From an uncultured Bacilli bacterium (GTDB taxonomy: Bacteria; Bacillota_I; Bacilli_A; RFN20; DUOF01): a DNA stretch of 64,000 nucleotides. The notes beneath the pieces were generated by a model. That model ran no database searches. It saw nothing but the letters and a program-made list of their open reading frames with translations, and had not been told where the DNA came from. A program made the translations under genes and the position numbers. Of this stretch, positions 1 through 8,104 are shown piece after piece; within the stretch, counting starts at the first letter, position 1, and each line of letters opens with the position of its first letter. The DNA lies in NCBI GenBank assembly GCA_934183255.1, contig CAKPSD010000002.1:62001-126000 (forward strand), given 5' to 3'.

Positions 1-352
1 AATGTTCCTTTAATATGTTTTTAGGTATACCTGTGCTCTCTTTCCCAAACATAACAAATATATCTTCTTTTATATCTTTAAAGTTTATTTCACTAGGAGC
101 TACTTTGCCATATCTAGTTATATAGTAAATAGTAGGATTATTATTTTTACTAACAAACTCTTCATAGCTATTATAATAGTTATAATGAACATCTTTAAGA
201 TAATCCATACCTGCTCTTTTTAATCCTTTATCATCTATTTTATAAGTTAAAGGGCCAATTATATGAAGTTTACACCCACTAGCAACACATGTTCTCATAA
301 TATTACCAGTATTTAAAGGTTTTTCTGGCTCAAAAAGTACTACATTAATCAT
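1..352 (-). CDS. trmL: tRNA (cytidine(34)-2'-O)-methyltransferase, 3'-truncated by window edge
   Basis: SPOUT-class methyltransferase that 2'-O-methylates the wobble position of tRNA-Leu isoacceptors. The visible N-terminal 117 residues begin MINVVLFEPEKPLNTGNIMR, matching the TrmL/CspR start with the NTGNIMR motif, followed by an RRAG-like KRAGMDY segment and the second family motif MFGKESTGIP. The C-terminal knot lies outside the window. The start at 352 is chosen because it is preceded by an AGGTG ribosome site at the spacing common in this genome. Its upstream neighbour glyA ends in a terminator, so trmL is probably transcribed separately. Identification is secure at family level; the exact tRNA substrate is inferred from the family. 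Confidence 0.9.
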   Translation of the reverse strand, partial: MINVVLFEPEKPLNTGNIMRTCVASGCKLHIIGPLTYKIDDKGLKRAGMDYLKDVHYNYYNSYEEFVSKNNNPTIYYITRYGKVAPSEINFKDIKEDIFVMFGKESTGIPKNILKEH

Positions 353-382
353 TAAAATCACCTTTTTAAGTATATCACAAAT

Positions 383-403
383 AAAAAAAGTCCATTAGGA
401 CTT
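383..403 (-). terminator. Rho-independent terminator after glyA
   Basis: Read on the minus strand: AAGTCC-TAAT-GGACTT stem (388-403) followed by a run of seven T. It lies immediately downstream of the glyA stop codon and separates glyA from trmL. Confidence 0.85.
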
Positions 404-407
404 CTTA

Positions 408-1619
408 TTAAAATATTGATTTATGTAATAGTTTATGAACTCTAGATAATAAATCTTCTCTTCTTTGTTTACCCCCTAGTGCACATATAATAATTTTTGC
501 TACCTCTTCAAAGTCTTTATCATTAAATCCTTTTGTTGTCATAGCAGCACTACCAATTCTAATACCTGAAGTAACATTTGGTTTAGCAGTATCAAAAGCT
601 ATCATATTTTTATTGCAAGCAATTCCAATATCCTCTAATATATTCTCAGCTTCCTTACCAGTAACTCCAAATGAATCTTTTACATTAATTAATAACATAT
701 GATTATCACTACCATTACTTACAAGTTTAACATCATTTTCTTTAAATATTCTTTCCATTGCTTTAACATTCTTTAAAACATTTTCTTGGTAAACTTTAAA
801 TTCAGGAGTTAATGCTTCACAAAAACATTGTGCTTTAGCAGCTATAACATGCATCAAAGGCCCACCTTGAATTCCTGGAAATACAGCCTTATCAATTGCA
901 TTTGCGTATTCTTCTTTACAAAGTATAACTCCACCCCTAGGGCCTCTTAAAGTCTTATGAGTAGTACTTGTAATAAAGTCTGCATAACCAACTGGAGATG
1001 GATGTAAACCTGCTGCAATTAAACCAGCAATATGAGCTATATCACACATCAAGTACGCCTTAACTGAATCAGCAATTTCTTTACATCTAGCAAAATCTAT
1101 AGTTCTTGTATATGCACTAGCACCTACAATTATCATTTTAGGCTTATACTTTTTTGCCTTTTCTTGCATATCTTCATAATCTATTACTTCTTTATCATTT
1201 AATCCATAAGAAATAATGTTATACTCTTTACCACTAAAGCTAACAGGGCTACCATGAGTTAAATGTCCACCACTATTTAAATCCATAGATAAAACAGTAT
1301 CTCCTATATCTAACATTGCCTTATATACAGCCATATTAGCTTGTGATCCACTATGTGGTTGTACATTTGCATGATATCCTTTAGCATTAAAAACTTCAAT
1401 TAATTTATTTCTAGCTAAATCTTCTACTTTATCAACCTCTTTACATCCACCATAATATCTCTTGCCAGGATATCCTTCAGCATATTTATTAGTAAAAATA
1501 CTTCCAGTTAATTTCATAACTTCTTTTGAAGTAAAATTTTCAGAAGCAATTAATTCTATTGTGTTTCTTTGTCTTCTTTTCTCTGCTTTTAATATTTCTT
1601 TAAGTTTCTTATCCATCAT
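408..1619 (-). CDS. glyA: Serine hydroxymethyltransferase
   Basis: PLP enzyme interconverting serine and glycine with tetrahydrofolate, the main source of one-carbon units; cytosolic. The 403-residue product has normal family length (about 410). The PLP lysine lies in [11 protein letters not shown] at about residue 222, with the substrate/PLP regions [10 protein letters not shown] and [11 protein letters not shown] ahead of it. The ATG at 1619 (protein starting MMDKKLKEI) is preferred because AAGGAG sits 8 nt upstream; a GTG nine bases earlier is closer to that site and less likely. Stands alone between two terminators, so it is probably monocistronic. Confidence 0.96.
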   Translation of the reverse strand: MMDKKLKEILKAEKRRQRNTIELIASENFTSKEVMKLTGSIFTNKYAEGYPGKRYYGGCKEVDKVEDLARNKLIEVFNAKGYHANVQPHSGSQANMAVYKAMLDIGDTVLSMDLNSGGHLTHGSPVSFSGKEYNIISYGLNDKEVIDYEDMQEKAKKYKPKMIIVGASAYTRTIDFARCKEIADSVKAYLMCDIAHIAGLIAAGLHPSPVGYADFITSTTHKTLRGPRGGVILCKEEYANAIDKAVFPGIQGGPLMHVIAAKAQCFCEALTPEFKVYQENVLKNVKAMERIFKENDVKLVSNGSDNHMLLINVKDSFGVTGKEAENILEDIGIACNKNMIAFDTAKPNVTSGIRIGSAAMTTKGFNDKDFEEVAKIIICALGGKQRREDLLSRVHKLLHKSIF

Positions 1620-1680
1620 AAGTATCACTCCTTATATTTTAATATACATTTTTTTAATTCATTAATAAAGTTTATCGCAT

Positions 1681-1710
1681 AAAAAAAAGAAAAGCTTTTT
1701 AAACTTTTCT
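1681..1710 (-). terminator. Terminator after the P-type ATPase gene
   Basis: On the minus strand AGAAAAG-N9-CTTTTCT (1688-1710) followed by seven T. It overlaps the region just past the ATPase stop at 1716 and precedes the glyA promoter region. Confidence 0.8.
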
Positions 1711-1715
1711 TTAAA

Positions 1716-4304
1716 TTATTTAGTTACTGCATCTCTACCTTTTCTTTCTTTTTCCACTAATACTATTCTAATCTTTTTAAATCTAAGTTTTTCTATTACT
1801 GATGTGGAAATAGTCGCAGGTAATTTGATAAAGAAATCTAATAGAGTGTTAGTTAAAACAACTAATAGTAATACTAACAACACTTGAGGAACATCAAGAG
1901 GAACTAATTCTAAGAAACTTCTTAATGCACCAGTAAAAATACATAATAAGTACATCGTAAACATTGATCCAAATAGTATTTTCCTAAGTGTATTAAATGG
2001 TGTACATACTCTATATAAAACCATTAAACAAGTAAATGCTGCTACTACAATTGACATCGTAGATATCGCTTCTGCTGATATGTTCAAGCTATTTCTAAAG
2101 CAGAATATTGTAACGCAAGATATAACTACTACTAAAGCACCAGGCAAAGCATTTTTAAGAACATTAACTAAGAAATTACCTTTTATCATATTATTATTAG
2201 ATTCAAACGCTAATACAAATGCTGGTATACCAACTGCTAAGAAATCTATTACCATTAATTGGTTTAATTGAATTGGAAATGACATTTTTACTCCAAACAT
2301 AAAATTAGACAAAATAATAATAAATGATAATAAAAATGAGAATATTGTTTTTGTTAAAAATAATGTTGCAACTTTCTGAATATTATTTATAACTCTTCTA
2401 CCTTCTTGAACTACTTTAGGCATTGAAGCAAAGTTAGAATCAAGTAAAACTAAGTGTGATACATTTCTAGCAGCCTCACTACCACTTGCCATAGCAATAC
2501 TACAATCAGCTTCTTTTAATGCTAGTATATCATTAACTCCATCACCAGTCATTGCAACAGTATTGCCTTTACTCTTTAAAGCTTCAACTAGTATTTTCTT
2601 TTGATTTGGACTAACTCTTCCAAACACTGTATATTGATCTGCTATTTCATATAATTTATCATCACTAACTCTATCAAGGCTTATATATTTTTCTGATTTT
2701 TCTATACCTGCTCTTTTTGCAACCATTGATACGGTAAGAGGATTATCACCAGAAATAACTTTTACATTAACACCACTATTTTTGAAATATTCAATAGTCT
2801 CTATTGCATCAGGTCTTATAGTATCTTCAATCAAGATAAGAGCAAGAGGATTAGGTTTTAACTTTGTTAAATCTTCTATACTTGTAAGTGCACTTTTGTT
2901 ATGACCAATTAAAAGAACTCTATATCCTTTTCTAGCATATTTATCAACATTTGCTTTAATGGTATCATATTCTTTCTTTAATATAAACTCAGGAGCTCCT
3001 AAGAAGAATGTACCATATTTTTCTAATGTAACTGCACTAAATTTTCTAGCACTAGAAAATGGAACAACAAAAGCTGGACTAACTCTTTTTGCTTTTCCAA
3101 ATTCTTTTTCTAAAGCAACGGAAGTCATATTATTATCGTTTAAACTACCAAGCATTAAGGCTATTATTTGTTTTATTGTTAAACCAGACTCATTACTTAT
3201 TTCCTCAATTCCTTTAACAGTCATTGATCCATCAGTAATAGTACCTGTTTTATCAAGACATAATACATTAACCCTTGCTAACATTTCTATACAATATAAT
3301 TCTTGAACTAATGTATTATTCTTAGCTAATTTAATAACACTAAGAGCTAAAGCTACACTTGTAGTTAAGAATAACCCAGAAGGAATCATTGCTATAATTG
3401 AAGCAGCCGTAGATTTAACCGTTGCTTTATATACTTCTGCGTTAGTCAAATGCTCACCAGCAACATTAACCATTTCTTTATAATAATCTTTTTGAATTAT
3501 AAATAAGCAAATAACCATTGGAACAACTAAACATAAAACTACTCTAATAATCATATTTAAAGATTTTAATATTTTAGAAGCTGGCTTCTTATATACCTTT
3601 GCCTGCTTAGATAACTTTTCAATATAACTATCTTCACCAATTTTTTCAACTTTCGCTTTACATGTACCAGAAACAACAAAACTCCCAGAAAATAAAGATG
3701 AGCCGACTTTTTTAATTAAAGCATCAGATTCACCAGTAAGTAAAGATTCATTAACCTCTACTCCACCTTCTTTTAATATACAATCTGCGCATACTTGTTT
3801 ACCTGCACTTAAAACTAATAAATCATCTAACACTATTTCACTAACAGGAATTTCAAGTTGCCTACCATTTCTAATAACAACTGCTGTAGGAGCTGACAAT
3901 AAAGACAATTTATCAATTGTTTTCTTAGCTCTAATTTCTTGCACAATACCTACAATAATATTTGCACTAACAATAACCATGAAGAACAAATCTTTAAAAG
4001 CACCAACTGTAATTAACCATGCAGCAACTGAAAAAGTTATAAGGTTAAATATAGTCAACACATTAGATAATATAATTTGTAATATTGTTTTTGTACTTCC
4101 TCTACCTGTATTATTAACAAGTCCCTCTTCTATTCTAGTTTGAACTTGTTCATCTGACAAACCTCTTTTTAAATCAGTACGAAAACGAGTAGCGCCAATA
4201 GTTGATATTTCTTGTGTTTCACCACTCATTCTCTTTATTTGAGAAGTTTTTTTTGCATTTTCATCAACTTGGTTTTCAGTAATTTCATTTTCATTTTTTG
4301 CCAT
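1716..4304 (-). CDS. Cation-transporting P-type ATPase (CtpE/Ca-type-like)
   Basis: Integral membrane ion pump of the P-type ATPase superfamily. Key motifs: actuator LTGESD, phosphorylation site LCLDKTGTITDG, and hinge TGDGVNDILALKEADCSIAM followed by GSEAARN. The M4 segment carries IPSGL in place of the PEGL usual in Ca2+ pumps. There is no N-terminal CxxC metal domain and no CPC motif, so it is not a heavy-metal P1B pump. The pattern most resembles CtpE-type pumps of Actinobacteria and Firmicutes, for which Ca2+ has been proposed; the ion is an inference here. About 862 residues from the ATG at 4304, chosen over an ATG at 4340 because a GGTG-containing site precedes it and nothing precedes the other. 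Single gene with its own terminator, divergent from the deacetylase gene. Confidence 0.87.
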   Translation of the reverse strand: MAKNENEITENQVDENAKKTSQIKRMSGETQEISTIGATRFRTDLKRGLSDEQVQTRIEEGLVNNTGRGSTKTILQIILSNVLTIFNLITFSVAAWLITVGAFKDLFFMVIVSANIIVGIVQEIRAKKTIDKLSLLSAPTAVVIRNGRQLEIPVSEIVLDDLLVLSAGKQVCADCILKEGGVEVNESLLTGESDALIKKVGSSLFSGSFVVSGTCKAKVEKIGEDSYIEKLSKQAKVYKKPASKILKSLNMIIRVVLCLVVPMVICLFIIQKDYYKEMVNVAGEHLTNAEVYKATVKSTAASIIAMIPSGLFLTTSVALALSVIKLAKNNTLVQELYCIEMLARVNVLCLDKTGTITDGSMTVKGIEEISNESGLTIKQIIALMLGSLNDNNMTSVALEKEFGKAKRVSPAFVVPFSSARKFSAVTLEKYGTFFLGAPEFILKKEYDTIKANVDKYARKGYRVLLIGHNKSALTSIEDLTKLKPNPLALILIEDTIRPDAIETIEYFKNSGVNVKVISGDNPLTVSMVAKRAGIEKSEKYISLDRVSDDKLYEIADQYTVFGRVSPNQKKILVEALKSKGNTVAMTGDGVNDILALKEADCSIAMASGSEAARNVSHLVLLDSNFASMPKVVQEGRRVINNIQKVATLFLTKTIFSFLLSFIIILSNFMFGVKMSFPIQLNQLMVIDFLAVGIPAFVLAFESNNNMIKGNFLVNVLKNALPGALVVVISCVTIFCFRNSLNISAEAISTMSIVVAAFTCLMVLYRVCTPFNTLRKILFGSMFTMYLLCIFTGALRSFLELVPLDVPQVLLVLLLVVLTNTLLDFFIKLPATISTSVIEKLRFKKIRIVLVEKERKGRDAVTK

Positions 4305-4427
4305 TACAAAATCACCACTTTTCCTTTTAAATTCTAACATTTACATAACTTTAATTCAACAAAACAATATTAAATAAGTATTTTTTTAATAAACCAGCAA
4401 AAAATAAACTAGATGGTGATATATAAT

Positions 4428-5192
4428 ATGAAAAACATTTTAAAAAAGTTATTTCCTTTCTTTATCTTTATTTCATTAATTACCTCTTCACTAGTATATT
4501 TTTTCACTATAAAAAATGATAATAACGATAGTGAAGTAGTTAATATAGTAAATACTCAAGATAAAATAGCCTATCTAACATTTGATGATGGTCCATCTTT
4601 AAATACAGAAAAAATACTAGAAATATTAGATAAATATAATATAAAAGCTACTTTTTTTGTAGTAGGACCTAGTTATAAATTAAAAGATGATTTGCTATTA
4701 AAAATTGTAAAATCAGGACATAAATTAGCCATACATTCCTATGAACATAATTATAGTTATATATACTCCTCTAAAGAAAACTATATAAAAGATTTTGAAA
4801 AATGTTTAAACTGGATAAAAAGAGTAACAGGTAAAACTCCAACACTATATAGGTTTCCTGGTGGTTCATCTAATACAATTGCTTCAAAATCATTAATAAA
4901 ATCAATTATAAATGAACTTAATAATAAAGGGTATACTCATGCCGATTGGAATGTAGATACCCTAGATTCATATGTAAAAAATGATCCAAATAAAGTTTTA
5001 AGTAATGCCCTTACTTCTGTAAAAAGAAATGAAAATAATAAGCACTATTTTCAAACTGTTTTAATGCATGATGATATACATAAACCTGCTACAATTGAAG
5101 CCCTATCTCAATTAATAGAAAAATTAATCTCTAAAGGATATCATTTTGAAGCATTAAAAGAAACTTCACATATCATTAAACATGTAAAATAA
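4428..5192 (+). CDS. Membrane-anchored polysaccharide deacetylase (NodB domain)
   Basis: Carbohydrate esterase family 4 enzyme, likely removing N-acetyl groups from peptidoglycan or another surface polysaccharide outside the membrane. Residues about 7-28 form a single N-terminal hydrophobic anchor. The NodB motifs are complete: TFDDGPS (base and metal Asp), HSYEHN (metal His pair), RFPGGSS, DWNVDT, and LMHD near the C-terminus. An in-frame ATG at 4413 would add five residues; 4428 is preferred because the GGTGAT site lies between the two. Plus-strand single gene converging on rpsO. Its presence suggests that the organism keeps an envelope polysaccharide. Substrate is not determinable from sequence. 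Confidence 0.9.
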   Translation: MKNILKKLFPFFIFISLITSSLVYFFTIKNDNNDSEVVNIVNTQDKIAYLTFDDGPSLNTEKILEILDKYNIKATFFVVGPSYKLKDDLLLKIVKSGHKLAIHSYEHNYSYIYSSKENYIKDFEKCLNWIKRVTGKTPTLYRFPGGSSNTIASKSLIKSIINELNNKGYTHADWNVDTLDSYVKNDPNKVLSNALTSVKRNENNKHYFQTVLMHDDIHKPATIEALSQLIEKLISKGYHFEALKETSHIIKHVK

Positions 5193-5219
5193 AAGACATA
5201 CAATGTATGTCCTTATTTT
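5187..5219. terminator. Bidirectional terminator between deacetylase gene and rpsO
   Basis: GACATAC-AAT-GTATGTC hairpin (5195-5211) with T-rich tracts on both sides: TTTTATTTTA when read on the minus strand and CTTATTTTC on the plus strand. It sits exactly between two convergent genes. Confidence 0.8.
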
Positions 5220-5482
5220 CTTATATTTAATGAATCAATTAAAGATAAATATTCTTGAGCATCTTTAGCTTTAATATAGTCTAATAAACTTCTACGTTTA
5301 CTAACCATCGCTAATAATCCTCTACGAGAATGCTTATCATTGTTATTAGCTTTTAAATGTTCTGTTAAAGCATTGATTCTTTCAGTTAAAATAGCAACTT
5401 GAACAGCTGGGTTACCAGTATCTTTTTCATTAGCGCCATACTTTTTAACTAATTGAGCAGTTTTTTCCTTTGTTATTGTCAT
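5213..5482 (-). CDS. rpsO: 30S ribosomal protein S15
   Basis: Binds the 16S rRNA three-way junction and nucleates assembly of the 30S platform. The 89-residue protein has the usual length and the signature GSPAVQVA-like [21 protein letters not shown] and the [21 protein letters not shown] core. A strong AAGGAGG ribosome site precedes the ATG. The promoter at 5565-5593 implies a 5' leader of about 75 nt, a place where S15 often regulates its own translation. Transcription ends at a hairpin shared with the convergent deacetylase gene. Confidence 0.97.
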   Translation of the reverse strand: MTITKEKTAQLVKKYGANEKDTGNPAVQVAILTERINALTEHLKANNNDKHSRRGLLAMVSKRRSLLDYIKAKDAQEYLSLIDSLNIRK

Positions 5483-5564
5483 TGTTTTTTCCTCCTTCTT
5501 TTTTCATATCTATATCCAAGCAATAAATCGGAGATTTTTAAAACCTAGAAATAGACGCACATAT

Positions 5565-5593
5565 AATATAAACTAAACAACTATATTTTTCAA
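5565..5593 (-). promoter_or_regulatory. rpsO promoter
   Basis: On the minus strand TTGAAA (5593-5588), 17-nt spacer, TATATT (5570-5565): a good sigma-A type promoter about 80 nt ahead of the rpsO start codon. Confidence 0.7.
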
Positions 5594-5639
5594 GAATAAT
5601 TTATAAAATTCTTACATATGTACATTTATTTAGATTCAG

Positions 5640-6047
5640 TTAGTTTTTTTCAAGTTGTATATTAAGTAATCTTTTTTCTACTTCATTTATTTTTATATCA
5701 CATGCATTTATAAGCCTATTATAATTTTTATTTGCTTTTTTATAAAGTTTATTCAATACAGAAGTCACAATAAGCAACACTGTTGCTATACCATAATTCA
5801 ATAAAAATGTACCAATAGATAAACTTTTAGATATAGAAAGAACTCCAACAAGCATTAATACACCTGCTGCTATAGAACAAATTCCCCCTAATATATTAAA
5901 CATTTTTTTCCAAAAATTTACTTTAGTTACTTCTTCAGCATTATTTTTATAAGAAACTAATTTTTCTTTCAATTCTAATAGTTCCTTTTCAGATAGTTCG
6001 TTCATCTCATTTTGTTTTATTTTTAATAATTCTCCATCTAACCTCAT
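5640..6047 (-). CDS. Small coiled-coil membrane protein, unknown
   Basis: A 135-residue protein I do not recognise. Residues about 1-40 are charged and heptad-like (LLKIKQNEMNELSEKELLELK), then two hydrophobic segments (about 50-70 and 78-98), then a second amphipathic helical tail. The layout suggests two transmembrane helices with cytoplasmic helical ends. An AAAGGAG site precedes the ATG. It lies between rpsO and the TrmR-like gene with separate non-coding gaps, so no operon partner is obvious. Confidence 0.6.
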   Translation of the reverse strand: MRLDGELLKIKQNEMNELSEKELLELKEKLVSYKNNAEEVTKVNFWKKMFNILGGICSIAAGVLMLVGVLSISKSLSIGTFLLNYGIATVLLIVTSVLNKLYKKANKNYNRLINACDIKINEVEKRLLNIQLEKN

Positions 6048-6104
6048 ATAATTTTTCTCCTTTATTTATCTATTAATTTAATTGTAATTTTTGCATCAAA
6101 TAAG

Positions 6105-6689
6105 TCAACAATTTTTAACTTTATTTGATCTAGTAATAGCAAACCCATCACCTATCTCTAAAAATTCAGTTTTATACTCTTTTAAATTAATTAAATATTC
6201 TTTATAAGTATTCATTTTTTCAACAAGTCTTTTACTTTTCTTACTATCGGTTAATTTTTGTAAATCCTTCAATTCCAAGTTATCAGAAATAATAACTCCT
6301 GAATCATTTAATAAAGGAGAAAACTTTTCAAAAAACTTAATATATTGAGCTTTTGCCGCATCTATAAAAATAAGATCATATTTATCATTTAATTCAACAT
6401 TAAAAATATCGTTAAATATTATATTTATTTGCTTTTGTTTGCCTGCTTCTTTAATATTCTTAACTGCTTCATTATACATTTTTTCATTTCTTTCAATCGT
6501 AGTAATTCTCACATTTTCACTAACACTAGCCATACAAATAGCACTATACCCAATCGCACTACCTAATTCTAAAATATTATATAGTTTTTCTTTAACTATT
6601 ATATTTTTTAAATATTCAATATTAGATTTTCTAGCTATTGGAACATAATTTTCTTTAGCATATATTTCCATTTTTTCTAATAAATTCAT
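6105..6689 (-). CDS. O-methyltransferase family protein, TrmR/YrrM-like
   Basis: Class I SAM-dependent methyltransferase of the O-methyltransferase 3 family. The SAM-binding motif LELGSAIGYSAICMA lies near residue 40, followed by the acidic-loop TTIERNE and DLIFIDAAKAQYIKFFE with metal-ligand type Asp residues. In Bacillus the closest family member, TrmR (YrrM), methylates 5-hydroxyuridine of tRNA; that role is plausible but not proven for this 194-residue copy, which is slightly short. AGGTGG ribosome site before the ATG. Divergent from the JAMM gene. Confidence 0.78.
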   Translation of the reverse strand: MNLLEKMEIYAKENYVPIARKSNIEYLKNIIVKEKLYNILELGSAIGYSAICMASVSENVRITTIERNEKMYNEAVKNIKEAGKQKQINIIFNDIFNVELNDKYDLIFIDAAKAQYIKFFEKFSPLLNDSGVIISDNLELKDLQKLTDSKKSKRLVEKMNTYKEYLINLKEYKTEFLEIGDGFAITRSNKVKNC

Positions 6690-6767
6690 CTCTAACCACC
6701 TTTTTTTATTATATCATTATTCTTTAATAAATTAAGTATATAAGTTATAATTTAAACAGGTGATTTT

Positions 6768-7463
6768 ATGAATAGAGAAGATAGAAAAAATTTAATATTA
6801 AAATCCTTATTACAGTTAGATCCTAATAAAGAATACTTTTATAATAAAATGAAATATCATTTAAATAGTAAAGATCCAAATGTAATTTATAGTGCACCTG
6901 TAAATCCTAACTACTTACAACCAATAGATGTTAATCATTCTATAATTTTAGAAGATAACGTTTATGATGCTTTACAAACTATTGATCAATATAATATTGA
7001 TAATAAAAAAGAAGTTCCTTTTATTTTATATGGACATGAAACAAAAGGTGGAGCAATAGTTTTTGATGATATATATTGTGATTTTAAAAAATTAAAAGAA
7101 GCAAGCGCAACTTTTCAAAATTTAGATGAATTTTTATATTTAAGAATGCAAGTGTTTTTAGAAGACAAAATGAAAAATAAAGTAATTTGTCTAGGACATA
7201 CTCACCCATTCACTGGAAAAATATCATATAACTATTCTATTGCAGATTTGTGTTGCCACTTGTACTACTTAAGTTATAATGTTTTTAGTGATCCTGCATA
7301 CAACAATAAAGTTTTTTCTTTAATGAAATCTATATCTCATGATTATAATTTTATATATTATGATTTAAACTCACAAACATTTAAAAAAGTAACAAAAGTT
7401 TATATAAGAAAGAAAAAGAAGGAATTTATCCTTCTTGACAGTTATAAAAATTGTGATGATTAA
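6768..7463 (+). CDS. Stand-alone JAMM/MPN-type putative metalloprotein
   Basis: No close family recognised over the full length, but a complete JAMM signature can be read: Glu91 in YGHETKGG, then His144-x-His146 in LGHTHPFTG, ten residues, Ser157, two residues, Asp160 (HxHx10SxxD). JAMM proteins are Zn2+ isopeptidases or peptidases (Rpn11, RadC/YeeS-like, Mec+). No additional domain, signal peptide or membrane helix is seen in 231 residues, and no ubiquitin-like, E1-like or cysteine-synthase-adjacent partner gene is next to it. AGGTGAT site before ATG. Plus strand, single gene, ending two bases before the convergent Ham1-like gene. Activity and substrate unknown. Confidence 0.65.
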   Translation: MNREDRKNLILKSLLQLDPNKEYFYNKMKYHLNSKDPNVIYSAPVNPNYLQPIDVNHSIILEDNVYDALQTIDQYNIDNKKEVPFILYGHETKGGAIVFDDIYCDFKKLKEASATFQNLDEFLYLRMQVFLEDKMKNKVICLGHTHPFTGKISYNYSIADLCCHLYYLSYNVFSDPAYNNKVFSLMKSISHDYNFIYYDLNSQTFKKVTKVYIRKKKKEFILLDSYKNCDD

Positions 7464-7464
7464 T

Positions 7465-8043
7465 TTATAATTTTTCTGCAAGTTTATTTAAAGCTTCAAC
7501 TTTTGCACTAACTTTATTTAATTCTTCTGGAGTGTATGATGATAAGTATGATCCATTTTCCGTGATAAATACTGAATCATATCCATCTCCATTTTTTTCT
7601 TTTACTTTTTTTGCTAAATATCCATATAAATATCCCTCTGCAACTTTAGCATTTCCATCCTTACCAATTGCTACAAAGACAGATTTATAATATATTTCTC
7701 TATCCTTAACTCCTACAAACAAGTTAACTAAAGCTTCACTTCTATCTCTTTGAGTACCTGGCCACCATGTATCTGATTCTACACCAAGTATATTAGGAGC
7801 ATAATTTGAAAATAATCCATAAGAATCTGTAATAACATAATCATAGTTATCTTTTTCTTTTTTCCATACTAATTGAGCAAGCTTTTTAGCATTTTGACCA
7901 ATATCTTTACTATTAATTGGAGATATAACTTCATACTCTAAATCAAATAAAGAATCAACTGTAGTAACATCAACATGCTTCTTTAAAACTTCTTTTAATT
8001 GCTTAACTCTTTTTTCGCTACTAGTAACATACAACAATTTCAT
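7465..8043 (-). CDS. Divergent RdgB/Ham1-family nucleotide pyrophosphatase-like protein
   Basis: Resembles house-cleaning enzymes that hydrolyse non-canonical purine triphosphates (ITP/XTP). The N-terminal YVTSSEKRVKQLKEVL matches the TSNxxKxxE start, and GDGYDSVF near residue 154 matches the family GDGYDPVF. The central part is odd: ITDSYGLFSNYAPNILGVES replaces the usual DDSGL...PGvySAR loop, and Trp-Trp-Pro follows. The 192-residue length is normal. Fold assignment is good; catalytic competence is less sure. AGGTGAT ribosome site. Confidence 0.7.
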   Translation of the reverse strand: MKLLYVTSSEKRVKQLKEVLKKHVDVTTVDSLFDLEYEVISPINSKDIGQNAKKLAQLVWKKEKDNYDYVITDSYGLFSNYAPNILGVESDTWWPGTQRDRSEALVNLFVGVKDREIYYKSVFVAIGKDGNAKVAEGYLYGYLAKKVKEKNGDGYDSVFITENGSYLSSYTPEELNKVSAKVEALNKLAEKL

Positions 8044-8104
8044 TATAGATCACCTCAAACACCTTGATTTTATCATACAATTTTTTATTTTCCTATAAAA
8101 TAAC

